Source: an uncultured Chloroflexota bacterium
Lineage (GTDB): Bacteria > Chloroflexota > Limnocylindria > Limnocylindrales > CSP1-4
DNA length: 11,656 nt
Direction of reading: 5' to 3'
NCBI GenBank assembly: GCA_903928275.1
Contig: CAIYQJ010000177.1
Coordinates: forward strand, 1-11,656
In this document: positions 1-7,128 of the stretch, piece after piece
How the letters are laid out: each line of letters starts with the position of its first letter
Numbering within the stretch: position 1 is the first letter of the stretch
The notes under the pieces: model-generated
What the model was told of the DNA's origin: nothing
The model's database searches: none
The model's input: only the letters and a program-made list of their open reading frames with translations
Program-made: the position numbers and the translations under genes

Positions 1-1
1 C

Positions 2-2596
2 GATCTCGGCCTCACCGGGACCAAGCAGTCGTGCGACCGCAAGGGCCAGTGCGGGACGTGCATGGTCCTCGCCGATGGCAAGCCCGTCCTCTCCTGCGTG
101 ACGAAGGTCGCGACCCTCGACGGCGCCGAGATCACGACGATCGAGGGCCTGGGCACCCCGGACCGCCCCGACCTCGTCCAGCAGGCTTTCGTGCTCGCGG
201 GCGCGGTCCAGTGCGGCTTCTGTATCCCCGGCATGATCGTGAGCGCCACGGCGCTGCTCGACGCGAACCCCGACCCCACGCGCCAAGAGGTGAAGACCGC
301 GCTGCGTCGCAACCTCTGCCGCTGTACCGGGTACGTGAAGATCATCGACGCGGTCCAGCTCGCTGGTCGCTTCCGGCGTGGCGAGGTCCGCCCGCAGGAC
401 CTCATGCCCGACCCGGACGGCGCCAGGCTCGGCGTCTCGCATCCGCGCCCGAGTGCCTTCGCCAAGGCGTGCGGGACGGCCGCGTTCGGCGCGGACATCC
501 GGATGCCGGGCGCGCTCGAGATCGCGGTCGTGCGGAGCCCCCACGGGCACGCGATCGTCCGCGGGATCGATGTGGCGGCCGCCGCCGTCATGCCCGGCGT
601 GGTCGGCGTCATGACCGCCGCGGACATCCGCGGCACGAACCGGCTCAAGTACACGCGGGCCGACCGCCCGATCCTCTGCGACGATCGTGTCCGCACGCTC
701 GGCGACGCGGTCGCGATCGTCGTGGCACAGACCCGCGACCAGGCGCTCGCCGCCGTCCCGCTCGTGAAGGTGGACTACGAGCCGTTGCCCGAGCTGACCT
801 CGCCGGAGGAGGCGATGGCGGAGGGGGCCCCGCAGATCCATCCGGACGCACCCAACCTCCTGCACCGCCAGCCGATCATCAAGGGCGATGCGGCGGGCGC
901 GTTCGCGCGGTCGGCCGCCGTCGTGGAGGCACGGTTCAGGACACAGATCAACCATCAGGCGCCGCTCGAGCCGGAGGTGAGCCTCGCGTACATGGAGGGC
1001 GAGGGCGAGGACGCCGAGCTCGTCGTCATCGGGCGGAGCATCAACATCCACCTCGCGATGGCCACCCTCCAGGCCGCGCTCGACTGGGAGGCGATCCGCT
1101 ACGAGGAGGCGTTCTCGGGCGGGCAGTTCGGGATCAAGGTGGAGATCATCACCGAGGGGATCGCCGCCGCAGCCGCGCTGCACTTCCGGCGACCGGTCCG
1201 GTACGTGCCCAGCCTCGCCGAGTCGATGCTCATCACGTCGAAGCGCCACCCGTTCGACATGGATGTCCGGCTCGGTGCGGACGCGGACGGGAAGCTGACC
1301 GCGATGGCGATGGACATCACGGTCGACAACGGCGCGTACACGTCGCTCGGCATCGTCATCCTCAACCGCGCGCTCCACATGCTGTCGAGCGCGTACTCCA
1401 TCCCGAACATCGACGTCACGTCGCGACTCGTCTACACGAACAACCCGTGGGGCAGCGCGGCGCGGGGCGCCGGCCCGCCCCAGACGCACTACGCGCTCGA
1501 GTGCGCGGTCGACATGCTCGCCGAGAAGATGGGCATCGACCCGCTCCAGTTCCGCCTGCGCAACTCGCTGAAGCCGGGCGAGACGAAGGCGACCGGCCAC
1601 GTGGTGCGCGAATGGCCGTTCCCGGTCGTGTGCGAGGCGCTCCGGCCGCGCTACGAGGAGGCACGGCGCGAGGCGGCGCAGCTCCGCGGGCAGGGCGTCC
1701 ACCGGGGCGTGGGCCTCGGCGCGGCCGCCTTCGGCATCGCCATGCCGGGCGACAAGTCGATCGCCGCGGTCGAGCTGGACCCGGACGACGGTGTGACGGT
1801 CTACGTCGCCGCGGCCGATCCCGGCGAGGGCAACGACTCCATGCTCACCCAGCTCGTCGCGCACGTGCTGGACCTGCCGCCCGCCAGGGTCCGGCTCCGC
1901 ACCCGGAGCACCGCCGACACCACCGCGTCGGGCCCCGCGTCGGGGAGCCGGATGACGTACATGATCGGCGGCGCCGCGGTGGACGCCGCCCGGCAGCTCC
2001 GGCAGGCCATGGACGAGGCCGGCACCCGGTCGTGGCAGGGGCTGTCCGACGCGGGACATCCCGTCCGGTACGTCGGGCGTCGCACCACGCGCGAGACGGC
2101 ACCCCTGGATCCCGAGACCGGCCAGGGACCGTCGTTCGAGGTCGAGGTGTTCGCGATCCAGCTCGCCGAGGTGGAGGTGGACACCGCGACGGGCGTCGTC
2201 AGGATGGTCCGGATGACGACGGCCGCCGACGCCGGCACCGTCATCAACCCGCTGAACATGACCGCCCAGCTCGAGGGCGGGATGGACATGGGCGCCGGCT
2301 TCGCGCTGCGCGAGCAGTTCATCGCGGGCAGGACGAAGGACTGGATCTCGTTCAAGTTCCCGACCATGCGCACGACGTTCGACATGGACGTCATCGTCTG
2401 CGAGACACCGCGCGAGCTCGGCACGCTGGGGAGCGTGGGTGTCGGGGAGATGGCGATGGTCCCCACTGCGCCGGCGATCGTCAACGCGATCCGTGATGCG
2501 TGTGGCGCCATGGTGCTCGAGCTGCCGGCGACGCCCGAGCGGGTGAAGGCGGCCCTCGAGCGGGCCGACGCCCGACTCGTCGGCAGCGGCGTCTGA
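2..2596 (+). CDS. Molybdenum hydroxylase, MOP-type: fused [2Fe-2S] and molybdopterin domains (5' partial)
   Basis: A xanthine oxidase-family enzyme that hydroxylates an aldehyde or heterocycle at a molybdenum centre and passes electrons through two [2Fe-2S] clusters, probably in the cytoplasm. The frame is open from base 2; 864 residues are visible and about 30 N-terminal residues are missing compared with D. gigas aldehyde oxidoreductase (MOP). In visible numbering, the ferredoxin-like cluster uses C11, C17, C20 and C32, and the second cluster C71, C74, C106 and C108 (QCGFC, CRCTGY). A short linker leads to the molybdopterin domains, with GGQFG at 373-377, RGAGPPQ from 488 and the likely catalytic Glu E816 in GVGEMAM. 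There is no FAD domain, as in MOP and unlike three-domain xanthine dehydrogenases. The single-chain order and close matches along its length (ITTIEG, CGFC.PG.IVSA, PRP.A.AK..GT) support this class. Substrate is unknown; a selenium-dependent xanthine dehydrogenase-like role is possible given the neighbouring desulfurase. The class is secure, the substrate is not. Confidence 0.93.
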   Translation, partial: DLGLTGTKQSCDRKGQCGTCMVLADGKPVLSCVTKVATLDGAEITTIEGLGTPDRPDLVQQAFVLAGAVQCGFCIPGMIVSATALLDANPDPTRQEVKTALRRNLCRCTGYVKIIDAVQLAGRFRRGEVRPQDLMPDPDGARLGVSHPRPSAFAKACGTAAFGADIRMPGALEIAVVRSPHGHAIVRGIDVAAAAVMPGVVGVMTAADIRGTNRLKYTRADRPILCDDRVRTLGDAVAIVVAQTRDQALAAVPLVKVDYEPLPELTSPEEAMAEGAPQIHPDAPNLLHRQPIIKGDAAGAFARSAAVVEARFRTQINHQAPLEPEVSLAYMEGEGEDAELVVIGRSINIHLAMATLQAALDWEAIRYEEAFSGGQFGIKVEIITEGIAAAAALHFRRPVRYVPSLAESMLITSKRHPFDMDVRLGADADGKLTAMAMDITVDNGAYTSLGIVILNRALHMLSSAYSIPNIDVTSRLVYTNNPWGSAARGAGPPQTHYALECAVDMLAEKMGIDPLQFRLRNSLKPGETKATGHVVREWPFPVVCEALRPRYEEARREAAQLRGQGVHRGVGLGAAAFGIAMPGDKSIAAVELDPDDGVTVYVAAADPGEGNDSMLTQLVAHVLDLPPARVRLRTRSTADTTASGPASGSRMTYMIGGAAVDAARQLRQAMDEAGTRSWQGLSDAGHPVRYVGRRTTRETAPLDPETGQGPSFEVEVFAIQLAEVEVDTATGVVRMVRMTTAADAGTVINPLNMTAQLEGGMDMGAGFALREQFIAGRTKDWISFKFPTMRTTFDMDVIVCETPRELGTLGSVGVGEMAMVPTAPAIVNAIRDACGAMVLELPATPERVKAALERADARLVGSGV

Positions 2597-2611
2597 CCGT
2601 CGGGCGAAGGC

Positions 2612-2971
2612 GTGTCGGCGGCACCGGCCATGGCCGACCAGGCCCGGAGTCGCGCGCTCCGCGCGGTCGCGGGTCGCGTGGTCTACTTCGACGACGAGGG
2701 GTTCTTCTGGGAGCCGGGCGACTGGAGCCCGGAGGCGGCCACCGAGCTCGCGCGCGAGAGCGGCATCGAGCGTCTCGACGCGACGCAGTGGCGGGTCATC
2801 TCGTTCCTCCGCGAGTACTACGCGCACAACGGGAGGGCTCCGATGAACCGTCAGCTGCGCGACGGCACCGGCCTGAGCCTCGTGGAGCTCGAGCGCCTGT
2901 TCCCGGACGGCATCCGGAATGGCGCGCGGCGCCTGGCCGGCCTTCCGAACCCCAGGTCATGTCTCGACTAG
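2612..2971 (+). CDS. TusE/DsrC-family sulfur-carrier protein
   Basis: Encodes up to 119 residues resembling TusE and DsrC, small proteins that carry persulfide sulfur on a C-terminal Cys. Visible family traits are an N-terminal FDDEGFFWEPGDW segment, then ATQWRVISFLREYY, a P-x-NRQLRDGTG helix, LERLFPDG, and the C-terminal AGLPNPRSC with C117 third from the end. DsrC proteins have a second Cys eleven residues earlier; here that position is R106, so the protein is TusE-like and not a two-cysteine DsrC. It starts 15 bases after the molybdenum hydroxylase and precedes a cysteine desulfurase, which suggests sulfur handed from desulfurase to carrier to molybdenum cofactor rather than the tRNA thiolation role of E. 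coli TusE. That role is inference. The start is uncertain: GTG at 2612 sits only one base after AAGG, while ATG at 2630 (residue 7) has no clear ribosome site. Confidence 0.85.
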   Translation: MSAAPAMADQARSRALRAVAGRVVYFDDEGFFWEPGDWSPEAATELARESGIERLDATQWRVISFLREYYAHNGRAPMNRQLRDGTGLSLVELERLFPDGIRNGARRLAGLPNPRSCLD

Positions 2972-2974
2972 CGG

Positions 2975-2990
2975 TCGCGCGCCCGCGCGA
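2975..2990 (+). other. Small GC hairpin between the carrier and desulfurase genes
   Basis: A perfect 6-bp inverted repeat, TCGCGC and GCGCGA, separated by GCCC, lies four bases after the stop codon of the TusE-like gene and 33 bases before the next start codon. It has no T-tract, so it is not a convincing terminator. It could modulate read-through or mRNA stability within the operon, or be a chance repeat in GC-rich DNA. Confidence 0.25.
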
Positions 2991-3023
2991 ACGCGACGCC
3001 GGCGGCGGCACGGCGGTGTGTCC

Positions 3024-4187
3024 ATGAGCGACGGTCTGGTCTACCTCGACAACGCGGCGACCACGTTCCCGAAGCCGATCGAGGTCCTCCAGGGGATGGT
3101 GGACGCCTACGCGCGGGTCGGCGTATCGCCCGGGCGCGGGAACCACGACCTGGCGATGCAGGCCGACGACATGGTCGCGCAGGCCCGTGCACGCGTGGCG
3201 CGGTTCTTCGGCGCCCCGGACCCCGACCGGGTGATCTTCGCGGCGAACGCCACGGACGCGCTCAACACGGCGATCGGCGGCATCGTCCGCCCCGGCGACC
3301 ACGTCGTGGCGACGCGCCTCGATCACAACTCGGTCCTGCGCCCGCTCCATCACCTCGCCGCGGCCGGGGTCATCGCGTATGACCTCGCGCCGTTCGACGG
3401 CCGGGGCTTCGTGGACCCCGCGGCCGTCGCCGCGCTCATCCGGCCCGCGACCCGCGCCGTGGTCATGACGCATGCCAGCAACGTGCTCGGGACCATCCAG
3501 CCGCTCGGCGAGATCGGCCGCGTCTGCGCGGACCGTGGCGTCCTGCTCGTCGTCGACGCCGCCCAGAGCGCCGGCCAGGTCCCCATCGACATGACGGCGC
3601 TCGGGGTCTCCGCGCTCGCGTTCACCGGCCACAAGTCGCTGTACGGCCCGTCGGGCATCGGCGGGCTGGTGCTGCAGCCGGCGGTCGAGGTGGAGACGAC
3701 CCGGTTCGGCGGGACGGGCATGGATTCGTCGAGCCTGGTCCACACCCGGGCGTACCCACTCCGGCTGGAGGCCGGGACGCTCAACCTCATGGGCGTCATC
3801 GGCCTGTCGCTCGGCATCGGCTTCGTGGAGGCGCGGGGGCTCGGCGCGATCCACGACCGGGAGATGGCGCTGACGCGCCGACTCCGCGACGGCCTGGCGG
3901 AGAACCCCGGCATCCGGCTCTTCTGCGCGGACGACCTGGCCGACCACCTTGCCGTGCTGACCGTCGACGTGCCCGGCATGGACCCGCAGGACGTGGGCGC
4001 GATCCTCGACGGCGACTTCGGGATCGCCGTCCGCGTCGGCCTCCACTGCGCGCCCATGGTCCACCGGGACCTCGGGACGATCGACCGCGGCGCGGTCCGC
4101 TTCAGCCTGGGGGTCTTCAACACCCCCGACGATATCGATCGCGCGATCGCGGCGATGGACGCCATCCCGCATCCGCGGCGACGCTGA
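3024..4187 (+). CDS. Class V aminotransferase-fold cysteine desulfurase (EF2568/TIGR01977-like)
   Basis: A 387-residue PLP enzyme expected to remove sulfur from cysteine (or selenium from selenocysteine) as an enzyme-bound persulfide. It begins VYLDNAATTFPKP, the classic cysteine desulfurase N-terminus. D178 in VDAAQSAG should contact the PLP ring nitrogen. K204 in FTGHKSLYGPSG should form the Schiff base. C342 in VGLHCAP is the likely persulfide Cys, followed by VRFSLGVFNTPDDID. The GLHCAP and RFS..FNT pattern matches the EF2568-type family, which comparative genomics has linked to SelD and selenium-dependent molybdenum hydroxylases, rather than housekeeping IscS or NifS. It lies 52 bases after the TusE-like gene in the molybdenum hydroxylase operon. 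ATG 3024 is chosen because family members start just before YLDNAAT; GTG at 3018 would add two residues. The upstream open frame from 2919 overlaps the previous gene and is not used. A SufS-like role cannot be fully excluded. Confidence 0.92.
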   Translation: MSDGLVYLDNAATTFPKPIEVLQGMVDAYARVGVSPGRGNHDLAMQADDMVAQARARVARFFGAPDPDRVIFAANATDALNTAIGGIVRPGDHVVATRLDHNSVLRPLHHLAAAGVIAYDLAPFDGRGFVDPAAVAALIRPATRAVVMTHASNVLGTIQPLGEIGRVCADRGVLLVVDAAQSAGQVPIDMTALGVSALAFTGHKSLYGPSGIGGLVLQPAVEVETTRFGGTGMDSSSLVHTRAYPLRLEAGTLNLMGVIGLSLGIGFVEARGLGAIHDREMALTRRLRDGLAENPGIRLFCADDLADHLAVLTVDVPGMDPQDVGAILDGDFGIAVRVGLHCAPMVHRDLGTIDRGAVRFSLGVFNTPDDIDRAIAAMDAIPHPRRR

Positions 4188-4224
4188 GGGTGGCCTGCTC
4201 TGCCGGGATCGGGGCGACCGGGGT

Positions 4225-4240
4225 GCCGGCGCCCGCCGGC
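4225..4240 (+). terminator. Possible terminator-like hairpin after the desulfurase gene
   Basis: GCCGGC is repeated as a self-complementary pair around GCCC, giving a 6-bp all-GC stem with a 4-base loop, 38 bases after the desulfurase stop. No T-run follows, so intrinsic termination is unproven. Its position between two functionally distinct gene groups, just before a -10-like box, makes it a reasonable boundary candidate. Confidence 0.3.
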
Positions 4241-4271
4241 GCGGCGTAAACTCGACGAGAGGGGGCGCCGC
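4241..4271 (+). promoter_or_regulatory. Candidate promoter with dyad upstream of the first P-type ATPase
   Basis: TAAACT at 4247-4252 is the only A/T-rich patch in the 123-base gap before the ATPase gene and matches four of six bases of the TATAAT consensus. No TTGACA-like -35 is seen at 16-18 bases. The box is framed by GCGGCG (4241-4246) and CGCCGC (4266-4271), an inverted repeat. A second, wider 8-bp pair is CGGCGCCC (4227-4234) and GGGCGCCG (4263-4270). In DNA this rich in G and C, such repeats may be chance. Confidence 0.35.
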
Positions 4272-4310
4272 CGGGCCGGCGTTGTGCGCTCGCAGACGCG
4301 AGGGCAGGGG

Positions 4311-7100
4311 ATGACCGCAGCGACTCAGGCACCGCCTGTCGGCGGCGCCGACACGACGGCGTGGCACACGCTCTCCATCGACGACGCGCTGACGGCCCAG
4401 GGGGCGACGGCGGCCACCGGGCTCACGGCGGCCGAGGCGGCGAGCAGGTTGCAGACGTCCGGCCCGAACAAGTTCACCGAGGGCAAGCGGGAGCCGCGCT
4501 GGAGGGCGCTCCTCCGCCAGTACGCAGACCCCATGCAGATCGTCCTGCTCGTCGCCGGCGTCGTCTGCTTCTTCATCCCCGGCCAGGCCCAGACCGGACG
4601 CCTGCTCATCATCCTGACGCTCGTCAACGCCTTCATGGGGCTCAACCAGGAAGGCAAGGCCGCGAAGGCGGTCGCTGCGCTCCAGGGGATGATGCTCCTC
4701 AAGGCCAAGGTGCGGCGGGACGGCCAGATCGCGGAGATCGCCGCCGACCAGATCGTGCCCGGCGACGTCGTCGCCGTCGAAGCCGGCGACGTCGTGCCGG
4801 CGGACGGCCGGATCATCCGGGCCGCCACGATGGAGATCGACGAATCGGCCCTCACGGGCGAGAGCATCCCGGCCTCCAAGGGCGTGGATGCTGTGCCCGG
4901 GGCCGACACGCCGCTCGGTGACCGGGCGGACATGGCGTACATGAACACGAGTGTCACCCGCGGCTCGGGCGACATCCTCGTGACGGCGACCGGCATGGCG
5001 ACGGAGGTGGGTCACATCTCCGGGCTCCTCCAGTCGGAGAAGACCGAGGCCACGCCGCTCACGAAGCAGCTCAACAAGCTGACGAACCAGATCCTCGTCA
5101 TCGCCGGGCTCGCCCTGCTCGCGTCGATGGGGATCGGGCTGTGGCGGGGCGAGTCGTTCAACACGCTGTTCATCACGGCGGTGGCGTTCTCCGTTTCCGC
5201 GATCCCGACCGGCCTCCCGGCGGTCGTCACCACGATCCTGTCGATGGGGACGCAGTCGCTCGCCAAGGCGGGTGCGATCATGAAGCGCCTCCGGTCGGTC
5301 GAGACCCTGGGATCCACGTCCGCGATCAACTCGGACAAGACCGGGACGCTCACGCTGAACCAGATGACCGCGGTCGAGATGAGCATCCCTGGGCGGCGCT
5401 ACGCGATCACCGGCACCGGCTACGGCACCGACGGCCAGGTCAACCGGACCGGCGGCCAGCCGGACGTCCCGCTCGACCCGATCCTCCTCCCGATGGCCCT
5501 CTGCGCGGATGCCATCGTGAAGAACGGCGAGCTCATCGGCGACCCAACGGAGGGTGCGCTCGTCGTCCTGGCCGCGAAGGGCGGCGTGGACCCCGCACTC
5601 ACCCGGGAGCAGTACCCGCGCATCGCGGAGCTCCCGTTCGACGCGGCATACAAGTTCATGGCGACGTTCCACGCGATGAAGGATGAGTCCGGCGCGGACG
5701 TGGTCCGTGCCTTCGTCAAGGGTGCCCCGGACCAGCTCCTCGCGCGCGCCGCCCTCGCCCTGACGCCGGACCTTGCGGGAACTCGGCCGGTCGACGACGA
5801 GGCGAAGAAGGTCTACCTCGACGAGAACACCCGCCTTGGCCAGAAGGGCCTCCGCGTCATGGCGACGGCCCGGAAGGACTTCGATCCCGCGACGTTCGAC
5901 CCGAACGCCGACCTTCTCCCGCTCGTGAGCGGCCTCACGCTCCTCGCCCTCGTCGGGATCATGGACCCGCCGCGGCCGGCCGCGAAGGCCTCGATCGCCA
6001 CCGCGAAGTCGGCCGGGATCCAGGTCCGGATGATCACAGGCGACCACGCGGTCACGGCGCAGGCCATCGCGAACGACCTCGGCATCACCGGCCGCGCCAT
6101 CACCGGGGCCGAGTTCGGCGCGATGAGCGATGCCGAGGCGATGAAGGAGATCGACGGCATCGGCGTCATCGCCCGCGTCACGCCGGAGCACAAGGTCCGG
6201 CTCGTCGACGTCCTGAAGATGAAGGGCCACATCGTCGCCATGACCGGCGACGGCGTGAACGACGCGCCGGCCCTGAAGAAGGCCGACATCGGCATCGCGA
6301 TGGGGATCACGGGGACGGAGGTGAGCAAGGAAGCCGCCGTCATGATCCTCACCGACGACGACTTCGCCACGATCGTCAAGGCCGTCGAGCTGGGCCGCGG
6401 CCTCTACGACAACCTGAAGAAGTACATCCGCGCCCAGATGGCGTGGCTCTTCGGGTTCATCTTCACGTTCCTGGGCGCGGCGATCTTCAACATCGCGGGC
6501 GGGATCCCGTTCTTCCCGCTCCAGACCCTCTGGGTCAACTTCACCGTCGACGTGTTCCAGGCGGTGGGCCTCGGCTACGGCAAGCCGGCCGAGGGCCTCA
6601 TGCACCGCAAGCCGCGCCCGGCGGACGAGGCGATCCTCCCCACGCGCCTGCTGATCTGGCTCGTCGTGGGCGGCTTCGTCATGGGTGTCGGGGCGCTCGC
6701 GGTCATCGCGTGGGCCACGACCGCGTTCCCGTCCGACAACGACACCGTGGCCCGGACGATGGGCTTCACCACCTTCTCGATCTCGAACCTCGTCTTCTCG
6801 TGGGTGACGAAGGACGAGACCCGTTCCGTGTTCAGCGCGGAGGTGATGCAGGACCGCGCGTTCGTCATCGCATCCCTCGCCTCGGTGGTGTCGATCTTCC
6901 TCGCGGTGACCTTCGGACCGTTCCAGCGGTTCCTCGGGACGGTCAACATGACCGGCGACCAGTGGCTCATCTGCATCGTCGTCGGCTTCGCCGTCCTCGT
7001 CGTCTCCGAGGTCCGGAAGCTCGTCTGGAAGTCCCCGCTCGACGACGAGCCCGAGACCGTCGCTCAGGCCCCGGTCACCGCGGCCGCACCCGCGGCCTGA
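4311..7100 (+). CDS. P-type cation-transporting ATPase, variant M4 motif PTGLP
   Basis: A 929-residue membrane pump that uses ATP through a phospho-aspartate to move cations. An N-terminal cation-ATPase domain (SGPNKFTEG) is followed by M1-M2, the actuator domain with TGES at 182-185, M3-M4, the phosphorylation site DKTGTLT at D342, a nucleotide domain with KGAP from K470, TGD at 576-578, the hinge GDGVNDAP at 646-653, and a hydrophobic C-terminal block (M5-M10). The M4 motif at 299-303 is PTGLP, with T300 where SERCA-type pumps have Glu. M6 keeps N743 and D747. M5 has no acidic residue. The ion is therefore uncertain: the body is P2-like, but the ion site recalls P3A proton pumps (PVGLPAVVTT in yeast Pma1), which rely mainly on the M6 Asp. 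ATG 4311 is chosen because AGGG lies at 4301-4304; GTG 4284 would add nine residues of no domain value. It is followed closely by ppk2, so co-transcription is likely. Confidence 0.95.
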   Translation: MTAATQAPPVGGADTTAWHTLSIDDALTAQGATAATGLTAAEAASRLQTSGPNKFTEGKREPRWRALLRQYADPMQIVLLVAGVVCFFIPGQAQTGRLLIILTLVNAFMGLNQEGKAAKAVAALQGMMLLKAKVRRDGQIAEIAADQIVPGDVVAVEAGDVVPADGRIIRAATMEIDESALTGESIPASKGVDAVPGADTPLGDRADMAYMNTSVTRGSGDILVTATGMATEVGHISGLLQSEKTEATPLTKQLNKLTNQILVIAGLALLASMGIGLWRGESFNTLFITAVAFSVSAIPTGLPAVVTTILSMGTQSLAKAGAIMKRLRSVETLGSTSAINSDKTGTLTLNQMTAVEMSIPGRRYAITGTGYGTDGQVNRTGGQPDVPLDPILLPMALCADAIVKNGELIGDPTEGALVVLAAKGGVDPALTREQYPRIAELPFDAAYKFMATFHAMKDESGADVVRAFVKGAPDQLLARAALALTPDLAGTRPVDDEAKKVYLDENTRLGQKGLRVMATARKDFDPATFDPNADLLPLVSGLTLLALVGIMDPPRPAAKASIATAKSAGIQVRMITGDHAVTAQAIANDLGITGRAITGAEFGAMSDAEAMKEIDGIGVIARVTPEHKVRLVDVLKMKGHIVAMTGDGVNDAPALKKADIGIAMGITGTEVSKEAAVMILTDDDFATIVKAVELGRGLYDNLKKYIRAQMAWLFGFIFTFLGAAIFNIAGGIPFFPLQTLWVNFTVDVFQAVGLGYGKPAEGLMHRKPRPADEAILPTRLLIWLVVGGFVMGVGALAVIAWATTAFPSDNDTVARTMGFTTFSISNLVFSWVTKDETRSVFSAEVMQDRAFVIASLASVVSIFLAVTFGPFQRFLGTVNMTGDQWLICIVVGFAVLVVSEVRKLVWKSPLDDEPETVAQAPVTAAAPAA

Positions 7101-7112
7101 CCGGCCGCGCAC

Positions 7113-7120
7113 AGAAAGGA
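7113..7120 (+). promoter_or_regulatory. Strong ribosome binding site of ppk2
   Basis: AGAAAGGA, a good anti-16S match, ends eight bases before ATG 7129. It sets the PPK2 start and lies in the 28-base gap after the ATPase stop, supporting translation from a shared transcript. Confidence 0.75.
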
Positions 7121-7128
7121 TCCCATCG

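Noticed and set aside
31..2496. An 821-codon + strand frame overlapping the molybdenum hydroxylase
   Set aside because: It is an out-of-frame, Arg/Gly/Pro-rich shadow; the frame opening at base 2 carries both [2Fe-2S] motifs and the molybdopterin signatures.
2612..2971. DsrC of a dissimilatory sulfite reductase pathway
   Set aside because: The second conserved Cys is replaced by Arg and no dsr gene is present in the window.
2919..3023. Upstream extension of the desulfurase frame into the TusE-like gene
   Set aside because: The extra residues are Arg-rich and unlike the family, whose N-terminus begins a few residues before YLDNAAT, as obtained from ATG 3024.
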